Under the pieces are notes generated by a model. That model was not told the origin of the DNA, did not search any database, and saw nothing but the letters and a program-made list of their open reading frames with translations. 37,496 nt of DNA, taken from Chloroflexota bacterium (GTDB lineage: Bacteria > Chloroflexota > Anaerolineae > Anaerolineales > Anaerolineaceae). The stretch covers positions 1 through 37,496 of the forward strand of contig JAAZNC010000053.1 in NCBI GenBank assembly GCA_012798455.1. Direction: 5' to 3'. Positions 22,694 through 31,284 of the stretch are shown one piece after another (the first letter of the stretch is position 1; every line of letters begins with the position of its first letter). A program made the translations under genes and the position numbers.

Positions 22694-24684
22694 TTGTTCT
22701 CCTGTGGACAATTAAGATAATCGGGAGCGGGATTGACTCTAGGGATAAGCAATTCGGTACCGACCGAAGAAAAAGTTTCTAGTGGTTCATAATAGCAAAA
22801 CAATGGTTCCGAAACCCATTTGACGTAAGCATCATTTTCCTCGCCAAATTTTATTTCTTGTCCTTGATACACTATTCTAATTGGTTCATTAATAATTAAT
22901 GCAAATCGATGATTTTCGAGATCATTATAGAAATTATCAAAATAACTTTGATTATTATTAAGAGCTTCATTCATCATCAATTTCTTTTCATATTCTCCAA
23001 CTATCTTAACACCTGATATTTCATCAAATGTTATCAACTGTCTTTGATCAATGAAAAGAATCTCACCATCATTCTTTCTATTATCGATGGTCGTCTGAAT
23101 GCTTGATAATGCGTATTCTATTTCATGGTTACTTGGGGTGAGAACAGGTTTTGCAGAGAATATAAAACGTATCCCCGTGAGAAGAATAGTGAACAAGGTT
23201 AGATATGAAATGAGGTTATCTTTACGGAAATTTTTACTAAACCAATCAGAAGCCCCGTTTTTCCAGAAAATACTGATAACGATAAGTACCGTGATTATGA
23301 ATAGATCCATGTTATGAAGATTGCTGCCCCCGCCGATTTTGACGCTAACAATTATCCCAATTAAAAAAGTGATTACCAATGACGAAACCAAGTAAAAAAT
23401 TTCTGATTTTATGAATTTGATGTTTTTCTGATATATATATATAAGTACTAAGATAATCAGAGGGGAAACAACAAGAAAAACGGAAGGCAGGATGCCAGAA
23501 TCCAGGGTTTTTGACGGTAAAAGACGATCCCATAGTAATTGTTGGTTGCCAAGAATATCGATTACCGAATGATATATATCTGCAGGTTTATTCAATTCTT
23601 GAATGATTGAATTTGTATGAATTTGGAGAAAATGGGGCAATATAAGTCCTCCCAAAATACCTGAGAGTAAATAAATTATGCCTTTCTGGTTTCTATCTAG
23701 GGAAGATGATTTTTGATCTTGAAAATAAAACAGCAGAAACGCCCATATTGGCGGACCAATTATCCATGTAAATCTGGAAAGATTTGCGTAAAAACCACTG
23801 GCAATGACCAGAAGCATTGATATTGGTAAAAAAGAAATTTCTGCCGAGAGAATAACCAGGATCGCACAAATAATTATTGGGGCATAAATTGGGCCATTGT
23901 TTATAACGAGATATGTCCATAAGCTATAAAGGAAAAGAGTACCTATTTTAAAATTCTTGTTTCTAAAGAGTAATAGTCCCAGTACTATAGGGGGAATGAT
24001 ATAAAGTAGAGAATCCCATATTCTCAGTCCCATAATTGTTAGATTATTAAAAATAAATGCAGATCCCCACAAAGCTTGCCTTCCCAGATCTAGGAAGGCA
24101 GCCAGATTAGTACCATTTATACTTTGATATCGATCTCGCCAAAGCAATAGAGAATAATCCCAAAATCGATTTCCTTCTGACCAACTGGTTGAAAATGGAT
24201 TAGCACTTATTGTTTTTACATTATTGGATAAAACAAGTGCGATAGTTAAGTAGAATAAAAAAGGGAAGCATTTATAGATTTCACTGAAATTTATTCTTTT
24301 CTCGTATCCTAAACATGTCATAACATACAGTGTGCTGAAAAAAAGCTGAGCTCTTAAGAATTTGTTTGTTATTACAAAACCCCACGGTGAAAATTGAAAT
24401 AAATAAGCCGGGTAGATTCCAATGAATATCAATAAAATAAATTTAAGAAAAGAGGGAATTCTGCTAGTGTTTGAATCAAAATTTAGGTTGATTAGAAGGA
24501 GAAAAATGCCAACCATCAGGAAATATATAGATAGAATCAAAATGGATGTAAAGCTAAAATAAATTTCTTTATCTAGCCCACCCCAATAAATACTCTTGAA
24601 ACAAAAAAAAGAAATTAGAACTACAGAGATATTCAACAAAATTAATGGGCATTTTTTAAAAAAAATTCTTGTTTTAAAACTCAT
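22690..24684 (-). CDS. GT-C-like polytopic membrane protein, paralogue A
   Basis: A 664-residue protein with about thirteen membrane segments and a soluble C-terminal domain of about 150 residues. It is closely similar along its whole length to the next upstream gene (25030-27003). Shared blocks include YWGGLDK near the N-terminus, FSPWGFVIT, SWSEGNRFWDYSL (about 168-180), a Gly/Ser-rich VSVKIGGGSNLHN segment, and the C-terminal FIDQRQL...GEYEKKLMMNEAL and GEENDAYVKWVSEPLFCYYE. The acidic residues of the WSEGNRFWD motif in an outer loop could be catalytic, as in GT-C enzymes, but no family signature is certain. It is coupled to the downstream methyltransferase by an ATGA overlap. Confidence 0.72.
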   Translation of the reverse strand: MSFKTRIFFKKCPLILLNISVVLISFFCFKSIYWGGLDKEIYFSFTSILILSIYFLMVGIFLLLINLNFDSNTSRIPSFLKFILLIFIGIYPAYLFQFSPWGFVITNKFLRAQLFFSTLYVMTCLGYEKRINFSEIYKCFPFLFYLTIALVLSNNVKTISANPFSTSWSEGNRFWDYSLLLWRDRYQSINGTNLAAFLDLGRQALWGSAFIFNNLTIMGLRIWDSLLYIIPPIVLGLLLFRNKNFKIGTLFLYSLWTYLVINNGPIYAPIIICAILVILSAEISFLPISMLLVIASGFYANLSRFTWIIGPPIWAFLLFYFQDQKSSSLDRNQKGIIYLLSGILGGLILPHFLQIHTNSIIQELNKPADIYHSVIDILGNQQLLWDRLLPSKTLDSGILPSVFLVVSPLIILVLIYIYQKNIKFIKSEIFYLVSSLVITFLIGIIVSVKIGGGSNLHNMDLFIITVLIVISIFWKNGASDWFSKNFRKDNLISYLTLFTILLTGIRFIFSAKPVLTPSNHEIEYALSSIQTTIDNRKNDGEILFIDQRQLITFDEISGVKIVGEYEKKLMMNEALNNNQSYFDNFYNDLENHRFALIINEPIRIVYQGQEIKFGEENDAYVKWVSEPLFCYYEPLETFSSVGTELLIPRVNPAPDYLNCPQENK
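22786..22845. repeat. 60-bp near-identical DNA block shared with 25114-25173
   Basis: The 60 bp at 22786-22845 match 25114-25173 with only two differences that I can see. Both lie in the C-terminal coding parts of the paralogous GT-C-like genes. Near-identity at DNA level, in genes that differ much more elsewhere, points to a fairly recent duplication or local gene conversion. Confidence 0.8.
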
Positions 24685-25029
24685 AAAAAAACCTTCAGTA
24701 GTATTTATATTCTATGCAGTTTTCAAAATTCCCCAGTAATTAGTAAAGTGGGTAATGATAACTAACAATGCATTTAAAGATCAGATAGTTCAAGAATAAC
24801 AAAAGAAAATACATCTATAGTTAATAATTATTACATATTATCATCCCAGGTTCGTAAGATCATATGAACCATATTTTCGTATCTTGACGCAGCAATTCTG
24901 AATTGCGAGAATATGTATTGAAGATCTAATCTCACTATCAATAACAATGATAAATCAATCTTTTTTAATCGAGGTTATTTCTATTTTAAGATAGAAGGAA
25001 GAGCAAAAATACAAATCTCACGGAATGTC
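24685..25029. other. AT-rich intergenic region between the GT-C paralogues
   Basis: These 345 bp are very AT-rich and hold no credible gene. A dyad GCAATTC-T-GAATTGC lies at 24892-24906, inside a wider imperfect inverted repeat between CATATT..TCG and CGA..AATATG (about 24870-24915). This could be a regulator site or a hairpin. I see no convincing promoter, although the gene starting at 24684 needs one or depends on readthrough from 25030. Confidence 0.5.
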
Positions 25030-27003
25030 CTAAGGGCAATTTAGGTAAGCCGGGATAGGTGTGACTCTCGGAATAAGTAATTCTACGCCAACTTGAGAGA
25101 AGGTTTCCAGCGCTTCATAATAGCAAAACAAAGGTTCAGAAACCCATTTGACGTAAGCATCATTTTCCTCGCCGTAACTTGTTTCGTCTTCCTGATAAGT
25201 GATATTGAGCGGTTCACTGATAATCAACGAAAAACGTTTGTTTTTCAAATCGGTATAAAATTTATTGAAATAAGCAGTGTTGCCGCTTAACGCTTCGTTC
25301 ATCATCAGTTTCTTTTCATATTCTCCAACCATTTCAACACCGGTAATTTCATTGAAAGTAACTAATTGGCGTTGGTCAATAAATAGGATCTCTCCTTCCG
25401 CTTTTCTATTATTGATTTCATTTTGAATAGATGACAACGAACTGTCAATTACTTCTGCGGAAGGCAATTTTACGGGGCTTACGGTTAGAATGGGTTGAAT
25501 GTTGAGATAAAGCAATAAAAATAGGATCATATAAACGGGAACAGATGAGGTGGATATCACTGAATTAAACCAATCCGCCAATCCATCGTTCCAGAATAGT
25601 CTGAAGACGATCAGAACAGTAAGAAGGAACATATCCATATTGTGAAGGTTGCTGCCCCCTCCGACCTTTACACTTACAACAGAACCGATAAGAAGAAAGC
25701 CTATTGATGAAGAGAGAATATAGAATTTCTCAACATTTGTCGGGGATTGCTGTGTTTTTCGAAAATAGTTCATGAGAATAACGAAAAGAGGGATAACCAG
25801 AATAAATAATGCCGGTAATATGCCGAGTGGAAAGGTTTTTGATGGTAATAATCGATTCCAGAGTAGATCTTGGTTGGAAAATATTTTTGTGATCGATTCT
25901 AGAATTTCAGGTGATGTGTTTTCTTCAAGGATTATTGAAGAAGTGTCAAATTTTATAAAATTGGGAAGTACCAATGCGCCTATCAATCCGAAGAAAGCCG
26001 CTGAAAAACCTTTTAAATTTCTTGTTTTGAGAGAAGAATGCTTTTCTTTAAAATAAAACAGCAGAAATGCCCAAACTGGCGGTGCAATGATCCACGTAAA
26101 TCTGGTCAGGTTGACATAGAAACCTGCAATGGTGACCAATAAAAGTGAAATGGGGAAAATAGGCACTTCAACCGAAATCAATATTAAGATCGCACAGATA
26201 AGCAGCGGTGCATATATCGGTCCCTGGCTCAAAAACACGTAGGTCCATAACCCCAATAAAAGCAGAATGGGGAAATGGATTCTCTTATTTTTAAATATGA
26301 GAACTCCGAATATAAAGGGAGGTAAAAAATATAAGATGGCGTTCCACGCGCGTAATCCACTAATGGATAAGTCTCTAAAGACAAATGCTATGCCCCACAA
26401 GCTCTGTCTTCCAATATCCAGGAATGCTGCTATATTACTGCCGGGCGCAGAGTGATAATGATTTTTCCGTAGGAATAGAGAGTAATCCCAAAATCTATTT
26501 CCTTCGGACCATGATAGAGAAAAAGGATAATTTACGATCAGTCTCAATCGGTTAGAGAGAAGCAGAGAAGATGCAAGAATAATTAAAGAGGGAAAGAAAT
26601 TGGAAATTTTATACTTTGAAATATTTCCTCTATAAAATAAATAGGTCATTAGGAAAGAGGATGATAATAAAAGCAAGATGCGTAAATAGATGCTGGTGAT
26701 CACGAATCCCCATGGCGAAAATTGTAGAAAATATGATGGGAAAATCCCAATTAGAGCAAATGACACGTAGCAGAAAAAGGATCTTTTGTTGCTGGCAGTT
26801 CGTTTTTTTTCGTTGAAAATGATTATCAGAATAGAAACACCAACGATCCCCATGAAGATTGCTATGGTCAAGAATGATAGTGTGTTGAAATATATCGATT
26901 TATCCAGACCTCCCCAATAGATTTTTTTCATTTCCAGAACAGCGAACGAGACGATGGTGATGAATATGATAAAGAGGATTGTTTTGGTTTTTCTTATTTT
27001 CAT
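25030..27003 (-). CDS. GT-C-like polytopic membrane protein, paralogue B
   Basis: A 657-residue protein, paralogue of the gene at 22690-24684, with the same layout: about thirteen membrane segments, SWSEGNRFWDYSL (about 163-176), the VSVKVGGGSNLHNMDMF segment, and a soluble C-terminal domain that is the best conserved part. The donor is expected to be a polyprenyl-phosphate sugar if the GT-C reading is right; this is not proven. The ATG at 27003 abuts the divergent gene in the palindrome CATATG. A TATAAT box (27019-27024) reads toward it with an expected 5' leader of only about 9 nt and no Shine-Dalgarno site. Confidence 0.72.
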   Translation of the reverse strand: MKIRKTKTILFIIFITIVSFAVLEMKKIYWGGLDKSIYFNTLSFLTIAIFMGIVGVSILIIIFNEKKRTASNKRSFFCYVSFALIGIFPSYFLQFSPWGFVITSIYLRILLLLSSSFLMTYLFYRGNISKYKISNFFPSLIILASSLLLSNRLRLIVNYPFSLSWSEGNRFWDYSLFLRKNHYHSAPGSNIAAFLDIGRQSLWGIAFVFRDLSISGLRAWNAILYFLPPFIFGVLIFKNKRIHFPILLLLGLWTYVFLSQGPIYAPLLICAILILISVEVPIFPISLLLVTIAGFYVNLTRFTWIIAPPVWAFLLFYFKEKHSSLKTRNLKGFSAAFFGLIGALVLPNFIKFDTSSIILEENTSPEILESITKIFSNQDLLWNRLLPSKTFPLGILPALFILVIPLFVILMNYFRKTQQSPTNVEKFYILSSSIGFLLIGSVVSVKVGGGSNLHNMDMFLLTVLIVFRLFWNDGLADWFNSVISTSSVPVYMILFLLLYLNIQPILTVSPVKLPSAEVIDSSLSSIQNEINNRKAEGEILFIDQRQLVTFNEITGVEMVGEYEKKLMMNEALSGNTAYFNKFYTDLKNKRFSLIISEPLNITYQEDETSYGEENDAYVKWVSEPLFCYYEALETFSQVGVELLIPRVTPIPAYLNCP

Positions 27004-27060
27004 ATGATTGTTGATACAATTATAAGCTCAAATGTAACCAATCCTTTTTATGGACAATTG

Positions 27061-28281
27061 ATGAAAAAATCAAACAATCAAATTCTGCTTCCAAGGGTGA
27101 TCTTTGGAAATCGTGGTGACATTCTCAGCCGCTGGGGGTTGATCAACGGGCTATTGTCAATTGGTCAAAATAACATTGAAGTATTTGCACATAAGGCAAG
27201 TGACTTACCGATTGAGATCCGGGACAAATTCATTCCATATACAAAGTACCACAATATTCTACTTTCAAAAGAAGGTAGAGCAGCATTGAAAAAAAGTGAT
27301 CTGATCTTGTGGGGTGGGGGTTTGGATATGACAGATGAATCAAGCAAGGCTAAGTTATTGTACCTAGTGTTTACTTTTTTTCTGTACAATCTTTTAGGGA
27401 AGAAAATCTACTGCGTTTTTCAGGGAGCGGGTCCTATAAAAACCAAAACAGGTGGGGTATTCGCCAAAGAAGTCACCAAAAAAGTGCATTGTTTTATTTT
27501 ACGTGATGAACATTCATATAAATTAATTCATACTCTAAATCCATCTATTCCTGCCCTCCTTGCCGGAGACGCGATATTCATGCCCGGTTTTGAAGAGCAG
27601 ATCGCCCAATACTCCCACCCGGCTATAGTAGAAAGATATATTCCGAATGATGAACGCCCCGTCATTGCCGTGAATATCCGGCGCTGGTTCCATTTCTCCT
27701 CTGACCTGATCCCTTTTCAACTGGCAAGAAAACGCTATGAGAATCGGGGACTGGAACAGATGCAGTATCTTGTGGATACATATGAGACTCTGGTGAATAG
27801 ATTGCGTGAGAATTATGACGCCCATGTTCTTCTGATATCCGCATATAATCCGCGGGTGTTTAGTTGGGAAGATGATTCTCCCTGGTTGGAAAGGATCAAG
27901 ATTCTTTTTCAGGATGATCCTGCAGTGCAGTTGGTGAGTGAAGATCTGGATATGGTGGATTATCTTGCCTTGATGAGCAAAGTGGATATGGCGGTTAGTA
28001 TGCGTCTGCATTCCAGTCTGACAGTTATGCGTTTTGGCAACCCGGCAGTGAATATAAGTTATGCTCCGAAGGGGATAGATTCTTTTCGAACTCTAGGACT
28101 GGATGACCATGCTATCGAACTTTCCAGAATCATGCAGGATGGCACAGTGCTGTGGCAGAGGGTCGAACAAGTTCTGAATGATTTGGATGCGGAAAGAAGA
28201 AAAGTACGTAACGGTGTTGAAAAGGTAATTACAAATAATATAAAAATACTGCAAACTATATTTTCAGATGATCATGAATAA
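27061..28281 (+). CDS. Polysaccharide pyruvyl transferase family protein
   Basis: A 406-residue protein of the CsaB/PS_pyruv_trans family, which transfers pyruvate from phosphoenolpyruvate to sugars of surface polymers as ketals. The N-terminal FGNRGDILSRWG, the DLILWGGGLDM block, FQGAGPIKTK, LRDEHSYKLI and the C-terminal SMRLHSSLTVMRFGNPAVNISYAPKG are the family landmarks, the last carrying the conserved Arg-x-His. ATG 27061 places the NRGD motif at a normal distance from the start; an in-frame ATG at 27004 would add 19 residues. It overlaps the next gene by 14 bp. Some members of the superfamily use other donors, so pyruvate is likely but not proven. Confidence 0.82.
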   Translation: MKKSNNQILLPRVIFGNRGDILSRWGLINGLLSIGQNNIEVFAHKASDLPIEIRDKFIPYTKYHNILLSKEGRAALKKSDLILWGGGLDMTDESSKAKLLYLVFTFFLYNLLGKKIYCVFQGAGPIKTKTGGVFAKEVTKKVHCFILRDEHSYKLIHTLNPSIPALLAGDAIFMPGFEEQIAQYSHPAIVERYIPNDERPVIAVNIRRWFHFSSDLIPFQLARKRYENRGLEQMQYLVDTYETLVNRLRENYDAHVLLISAYNPRVFSWEDDSPWLERIKILFQDDPAVQLVSEDLDMVDYLALMSKVDMAVSMRLHSSLTVMRFGNPAVNISYAPKGIDSFRTLGLDDHAIELSRIMQDGTVLWQRVEQVLNDLDAERRKVRNGVEKVITNNIKILQTIFSDDHE

Positions 28282-29191
28282 ACCCTCTTCGCAAATTAAT
28301 TGGAAAATGGTCTTGAAGTGGGGCGGTACGATCATTTCTTTTATTCTATTGGTCTGGTTGCTGACGAAACTGGATTGGCAGAAGTCTTGGGAAATATTAA
28401 AGAATATGCCAGTTTACAGTTATGGATTAGCACTGCTGTTAATGCTGTTGGGTCAATTCCTGAACTCTGTGCGCTGGTATGTTCTCTTGAGGGCGCAAGA
28501 TGTGCATATCTCCATTGGTGAAACTTTTAAAATTTTCATCAGTGGTGTGTTCGCATCCAATTTTCTTCCCTCTACCATTGGTGGGGATACACTTCGTTTT
28601 CTGGCAATTGCCCGCATCACAAAAGATCGCCCGTTGGGGTTGGCATCTGTTGTTCTTGATCGTCTGGTGAATTTGGCGGCATCCTGTACTCTGATCCCTT
28701 TCAGCGTGTCTGTATTACGGACCACCGGATTACACATTAATAGCGATCTCTATACCATGGCGGGTTTGACTATTTTCAATGGAAAAGTAGGACAGTGGTT
28801 CACACGTGTTTTCAATAAATATAAAGACCTTTTGATCCGCTGGCTAGACAAACCCGTATCATTGCTGGTGGCATTTTTGATTGCCTGGTCTTCCAGTGTG
28901 ATCATTCTGAGTGCAGTCTGGGTGCTTTCCCAGGGAATTGGAATTCAGGTTTCGTTATGGCAAGTGTTGGGTGCCAATACCATTTCGTATTTTATCACTT
29001 TGCTTCCTATTTCTATCTCCGGTTATGGGTTAAGGGAGATAACTGTCACCAGCCTGTATACACTCATGGGTGCCACCCTAGAGCAGGCAACCGCGCTGGC
29101 GCTGATTACTCGAATTATTTCGACCATCGTTACAGTTCCTGGGGTGATATGGCTGCAGCAAATCATTCATAAAAATGAGGAAGCGAGCTAA
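28268..29191 (+). CDS. Flippase-like / lysylphosphatidylglycerol synthase TM-domain family protein
   Basis: A 307-residue integral membrane protein of the UPF0104 (LPG_synthase_TM) family with about seven or eight membrane segments. Landmarks are the N-terminal helix FILLVWLLTKLDW, LNSVRWYVLLRAQ, the SNFLPSTIGGDTLRF motif, VVLDRLVNLAA and the C-terminal LLPISISGYGLRE. It lacks the soluble aminoacyl-transfer domain, so it is not a lysyl-PG synthase. Relatives next to glycosyltransferases are proposed to help move or handle lipid-linked sugars. Its start (ATG 28268, or 28274) overlaps the pyruvyl transferase gene, so the two are translated together. Confidence 0.85.
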   Translation: MIMNKPSSQINWKMVLKWGGTIISFILLVWLLTKLDWQKSWEILKNMPVYSYGLALLLMLLGQFLNSVRWYVLLRAQDVHISIGETFKIFISGVFASNFLPSTIGGDTLRFLAIARITKDRPLGLASVVLDRLVNLAASCTLIPFSVSVLRTTGLHINSDLYTMAGLTIFNGKVGQWFTRVFNKYKDLLIRWLDKPVSLLVAFLIAWSSSVIILSAVWVLSQGIGIQVSLWQVLGANTISYFITLLPISISGYGLREITVTSLYTLMGATLEQATALALITRIISTIVTVPGVIWLQQIIHKNEEAS

Positions 29192-29249
29192 ATAATATCG
29201 TTTTCTTAACGGGACAAATTTTGTGAATTAATTAACTATTCCAAATGCA

Positions 29250-30035
29250 TTAAATTGACTTTTGGGCAACAATGAACAAACGTCTTCCCCATTTGGTTGA
29301 GAAAAAATCATCAATAAAAAAGAGAGAGAAGAGTATTTTTGAAATGACCTTTTTGATTGGAGAGGTGATTTCTTTCATCACCAATTGCGGAGGTGTTTTA
29401 TTAAGAAAAAAAGAGTAATATATCCAATAAAATGGCCACCCCCAACAAATACTTTCTTTTACTTGAAAGCCTTGAGATCGTAAATAATCTTCGATTTCGT
29501 TTATTTCAAAACGACGATAATGTAATGCAAATTCGTCATGCTGCCCCCAGTATTTCATTTGAGCAGGTACCGTAATAAAGACAAAACCATTTTGTTCTAC
29601 AAGCGAAGCAATATTATTGACGGCTTTCTTCCAATCTTTGATGTGTTCAAGCACTTCTGAAGAAATGACTGCGATATATTTTTGAGAGGGTAAAGTCGAT
29701 TTCTGTTCTAAATCAATGAGATAATGCGAAGATATAAAATCGAAAGATTCCAATATTTGTAGTGCGTTATTCGAAATATCCCCTGCTTCATAATCCAGAT
29801 CATTCTGATAGATCTTATGCAACTCGATTAATAAACTACCATCCCCACAGCCTGCGTCGAGTATTTTACCTTGGTGGACATATTTTCTGAAAAATTTTAT
29901 CAAGATTCTATTTCTTGTTCGAACACTTGGACCTATTTTATGTAAATCATGCCACTCATTTTTCCATAAGTCGTTATATCTATCCTGATCTTTTTTATTG
30001 ATGGGAATATTGTTCACAATAAAAAATTTTACCAT
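29250..30035 (-). CDS. Class I SAM-dependent methyltransferase
   Basis: A 261-residue protein with motif I ILDAGCGDG (58-66), the acidic end of strand 2 in EAGDIS, motif IV YIAVISSEVLEHIKDW and the post-I LVEQNGFVFITVP strand. The HYRRFEINEIEDYLRSQGF segment is typical of glycan-cluster methyltransferases. A hydrophobic stretch WGWPFYWIYYSFFL near 200 may contact the membrane. No Shine-Dalgarno site precedes ATG 30035. It stands alone, convergent with the UPF0104 gene and separated by 107 bp from the downstream end of the minus-strand operon. The substrate is unknown; a sugar hydroxyl or a lipid-linked glycan end is plausible. Confidence 0.87.
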   Translation of the reverse strand: MVKFFIVNNIPINKKDQDRYNDLWKNEWHDLHKIGPSVRTRNRILIKFFRKYVHQGKILDAGCGDGSLLIELHKIYQNDLDYEAGDISNNALQILESFDFISSHYLIDLEQKSTLPSQKYIAVISSEVLEHIKDWKKAVNNIASLVEQNGFVFITVPAQMKYWGQHDEFALHYRRFEINEIEDYLRSQGFQVKESICWGWPFYWIYYSFFLNKTPPQLVMKEITSPIKKVISKILFSLFFIDDFFSTKWGRRLFIVAQKSI

Positions 30036-30142
30036 AATTAAAAATTAGGATAATTTGTAATTACAGAAATAAATGGTATGTGCACTTTGCTATAAGGATT
30101 ATCGATAACAAGTTATATGGTAGTCGGAATAATACCGGTCAT

Positions 30143-31282
30143 TTAATTCTTATTCCCTAAAATATACTCAATCATTTTTTCATATTCGGAAATGATAAAT
30201 TTTATATCAAACATCAAAGATAAATCACGACTTTTATGTTTGAAACACTCCAATTTATCTTGATTGGCAAGTAATATTTTTAATGCATTTATAAAACCCG
30301 CTTCATCTTCGGATGGAATCAAGAACCCATTCTCGTTATTGACGACCAGATCCGAACACCCCCCTACGTCAGCTATCACAACCGCCAATCCCATGGCGAT
30401 CGCCTGAACCCCAGCAACTGGTAGCCCCTCCGAACGGGAAGGCATGAAGAAGATATCTCCTCGTTGGTAAGTTTCGATGACTTCTTCGGGGCTGATCCAA
30501 CCGGGTAAAGTGAAACGTTCTTGCATTCCATAATCTTGGATCTTCTCTTCCACTAGTGGTTTTAGTGGACCATCACCCATCATGACGCAATCCCATGAAA
30601 GCGATTTCAGTTTGTTCAAAACCTCGATAAACAAGAGCGGATTTTTTTGTTCCATGAAACGCCCTGCGAAAATAATGCGCGGCGGATTGTGAATTTCATA
30701 ACTTTGTGGTTTTATAACGGAGGTGTCGACACCGTTGAAAATGACCTGTGGATGGATACCAGGGTAGCTGATCTCTGCTAAATGACTGGTGAAATGGCTG
30801 ACCGTAACGATCTTTTCCGCTTCTTTCCAAATCTTTTTCGTAAAGGGGTAAAGATAACGAAACCATCCTCCTGTTTTTTCAGGAACCCCACCAGGGATAT
30901 CGCCGAGATGGGCGGTGATGAAATATGGGATGCCAAATCGTTTTGACAACATTCTGGCAGCAACTCCGGCAGGCACTGCAAAATGAGCCTGGATGATATC
31001 CGGTCTCCAGGTATGGATGAGCCGACTGCCATAAAGGTACGCGCTGAGGATAAATGCCCCCATGTCTTTCAGAGTGGCGCGATAAGCAGATTTTCGGAGG
31101 GAGGGTACGCGGATGATCTCGTAATGATGAAAACACTCATTACGAGGCAAATCCTGGAACGCCGGTGTAATGATCTTAACCTCGTGCCCGTGCTTGCTGA
31201 GCCCTTCATTAAGATCGCGGGCAACTCTTCCGCCGCCGCCCCCCACCGGAGGATATTCATGATTCAGAACCAGGATGCGCAT
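30143..31282 (-). CDS. GT4-family glycosyltransferase
   Basis: A 379-residue GT-B enzyme with the N-terminal glycine-rich acceptor/donor loop YPPVGGGGGRVARDL, HAFAVPAG-like QAHFAVPAG, VTVSHFTSHL, IFNGVDTSVIKP, FAGRFMEQKNPLLFIE and the donor site SRSEGLPVAGVQAIAMG. In that site Glu 285 is kept, but the second Glu of the E-X7-E motif is Gln 293. Activity is probably retained, as the rest is canonical. It starts 2 bp after the stop of the GT2 gene and is the last gene of the operon. It should add a sugar on the cytoplasmic face. Confidence 0.9.
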   Translation of the reverse strand: MRILVLNHEYPPVGGGGGRVARDLNEGLSKHGHEVKIITPAFQDLPRNECFHHYEIIRVPSLRKSAYRATLKDMGAFILSAYLYGSRLIHTWRPDIIQAHFAVPAGVAARMLSKRFGIPYFITAHLGDIPGGVPEKTGGWFRYLYPFTKKIWKEAEKIVTVSHFTSHLAEISYPGIHPQVIFNGVDTSVIKPQSYEIHNPPRIIFAGRFMEQKNPLLFIEVLNKLKSLSWDCVMMGDGPLKPLVEEKIQDYGMQERFTLPGWISPEEVIETYQRGDIFFMPSRSEGLPVAGVQAIAMGLAVVIADVGGCSDLVVNNENGFLIPSEDEAGFINALKILLANQDKLECFKHKSRDLSLMFDIKFIISEYEKMIEYILGNKN

Positions 31283-31284
31283 AA

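Noticed and set aside
27004-27060. ATG 27004 as the start of the pyruvyl transferase
   Set aside because: It would place the NRGD motif unusually far from the N-terminus and abut the opposite start codon with no room for a ribosome site; kept only as an alternative.
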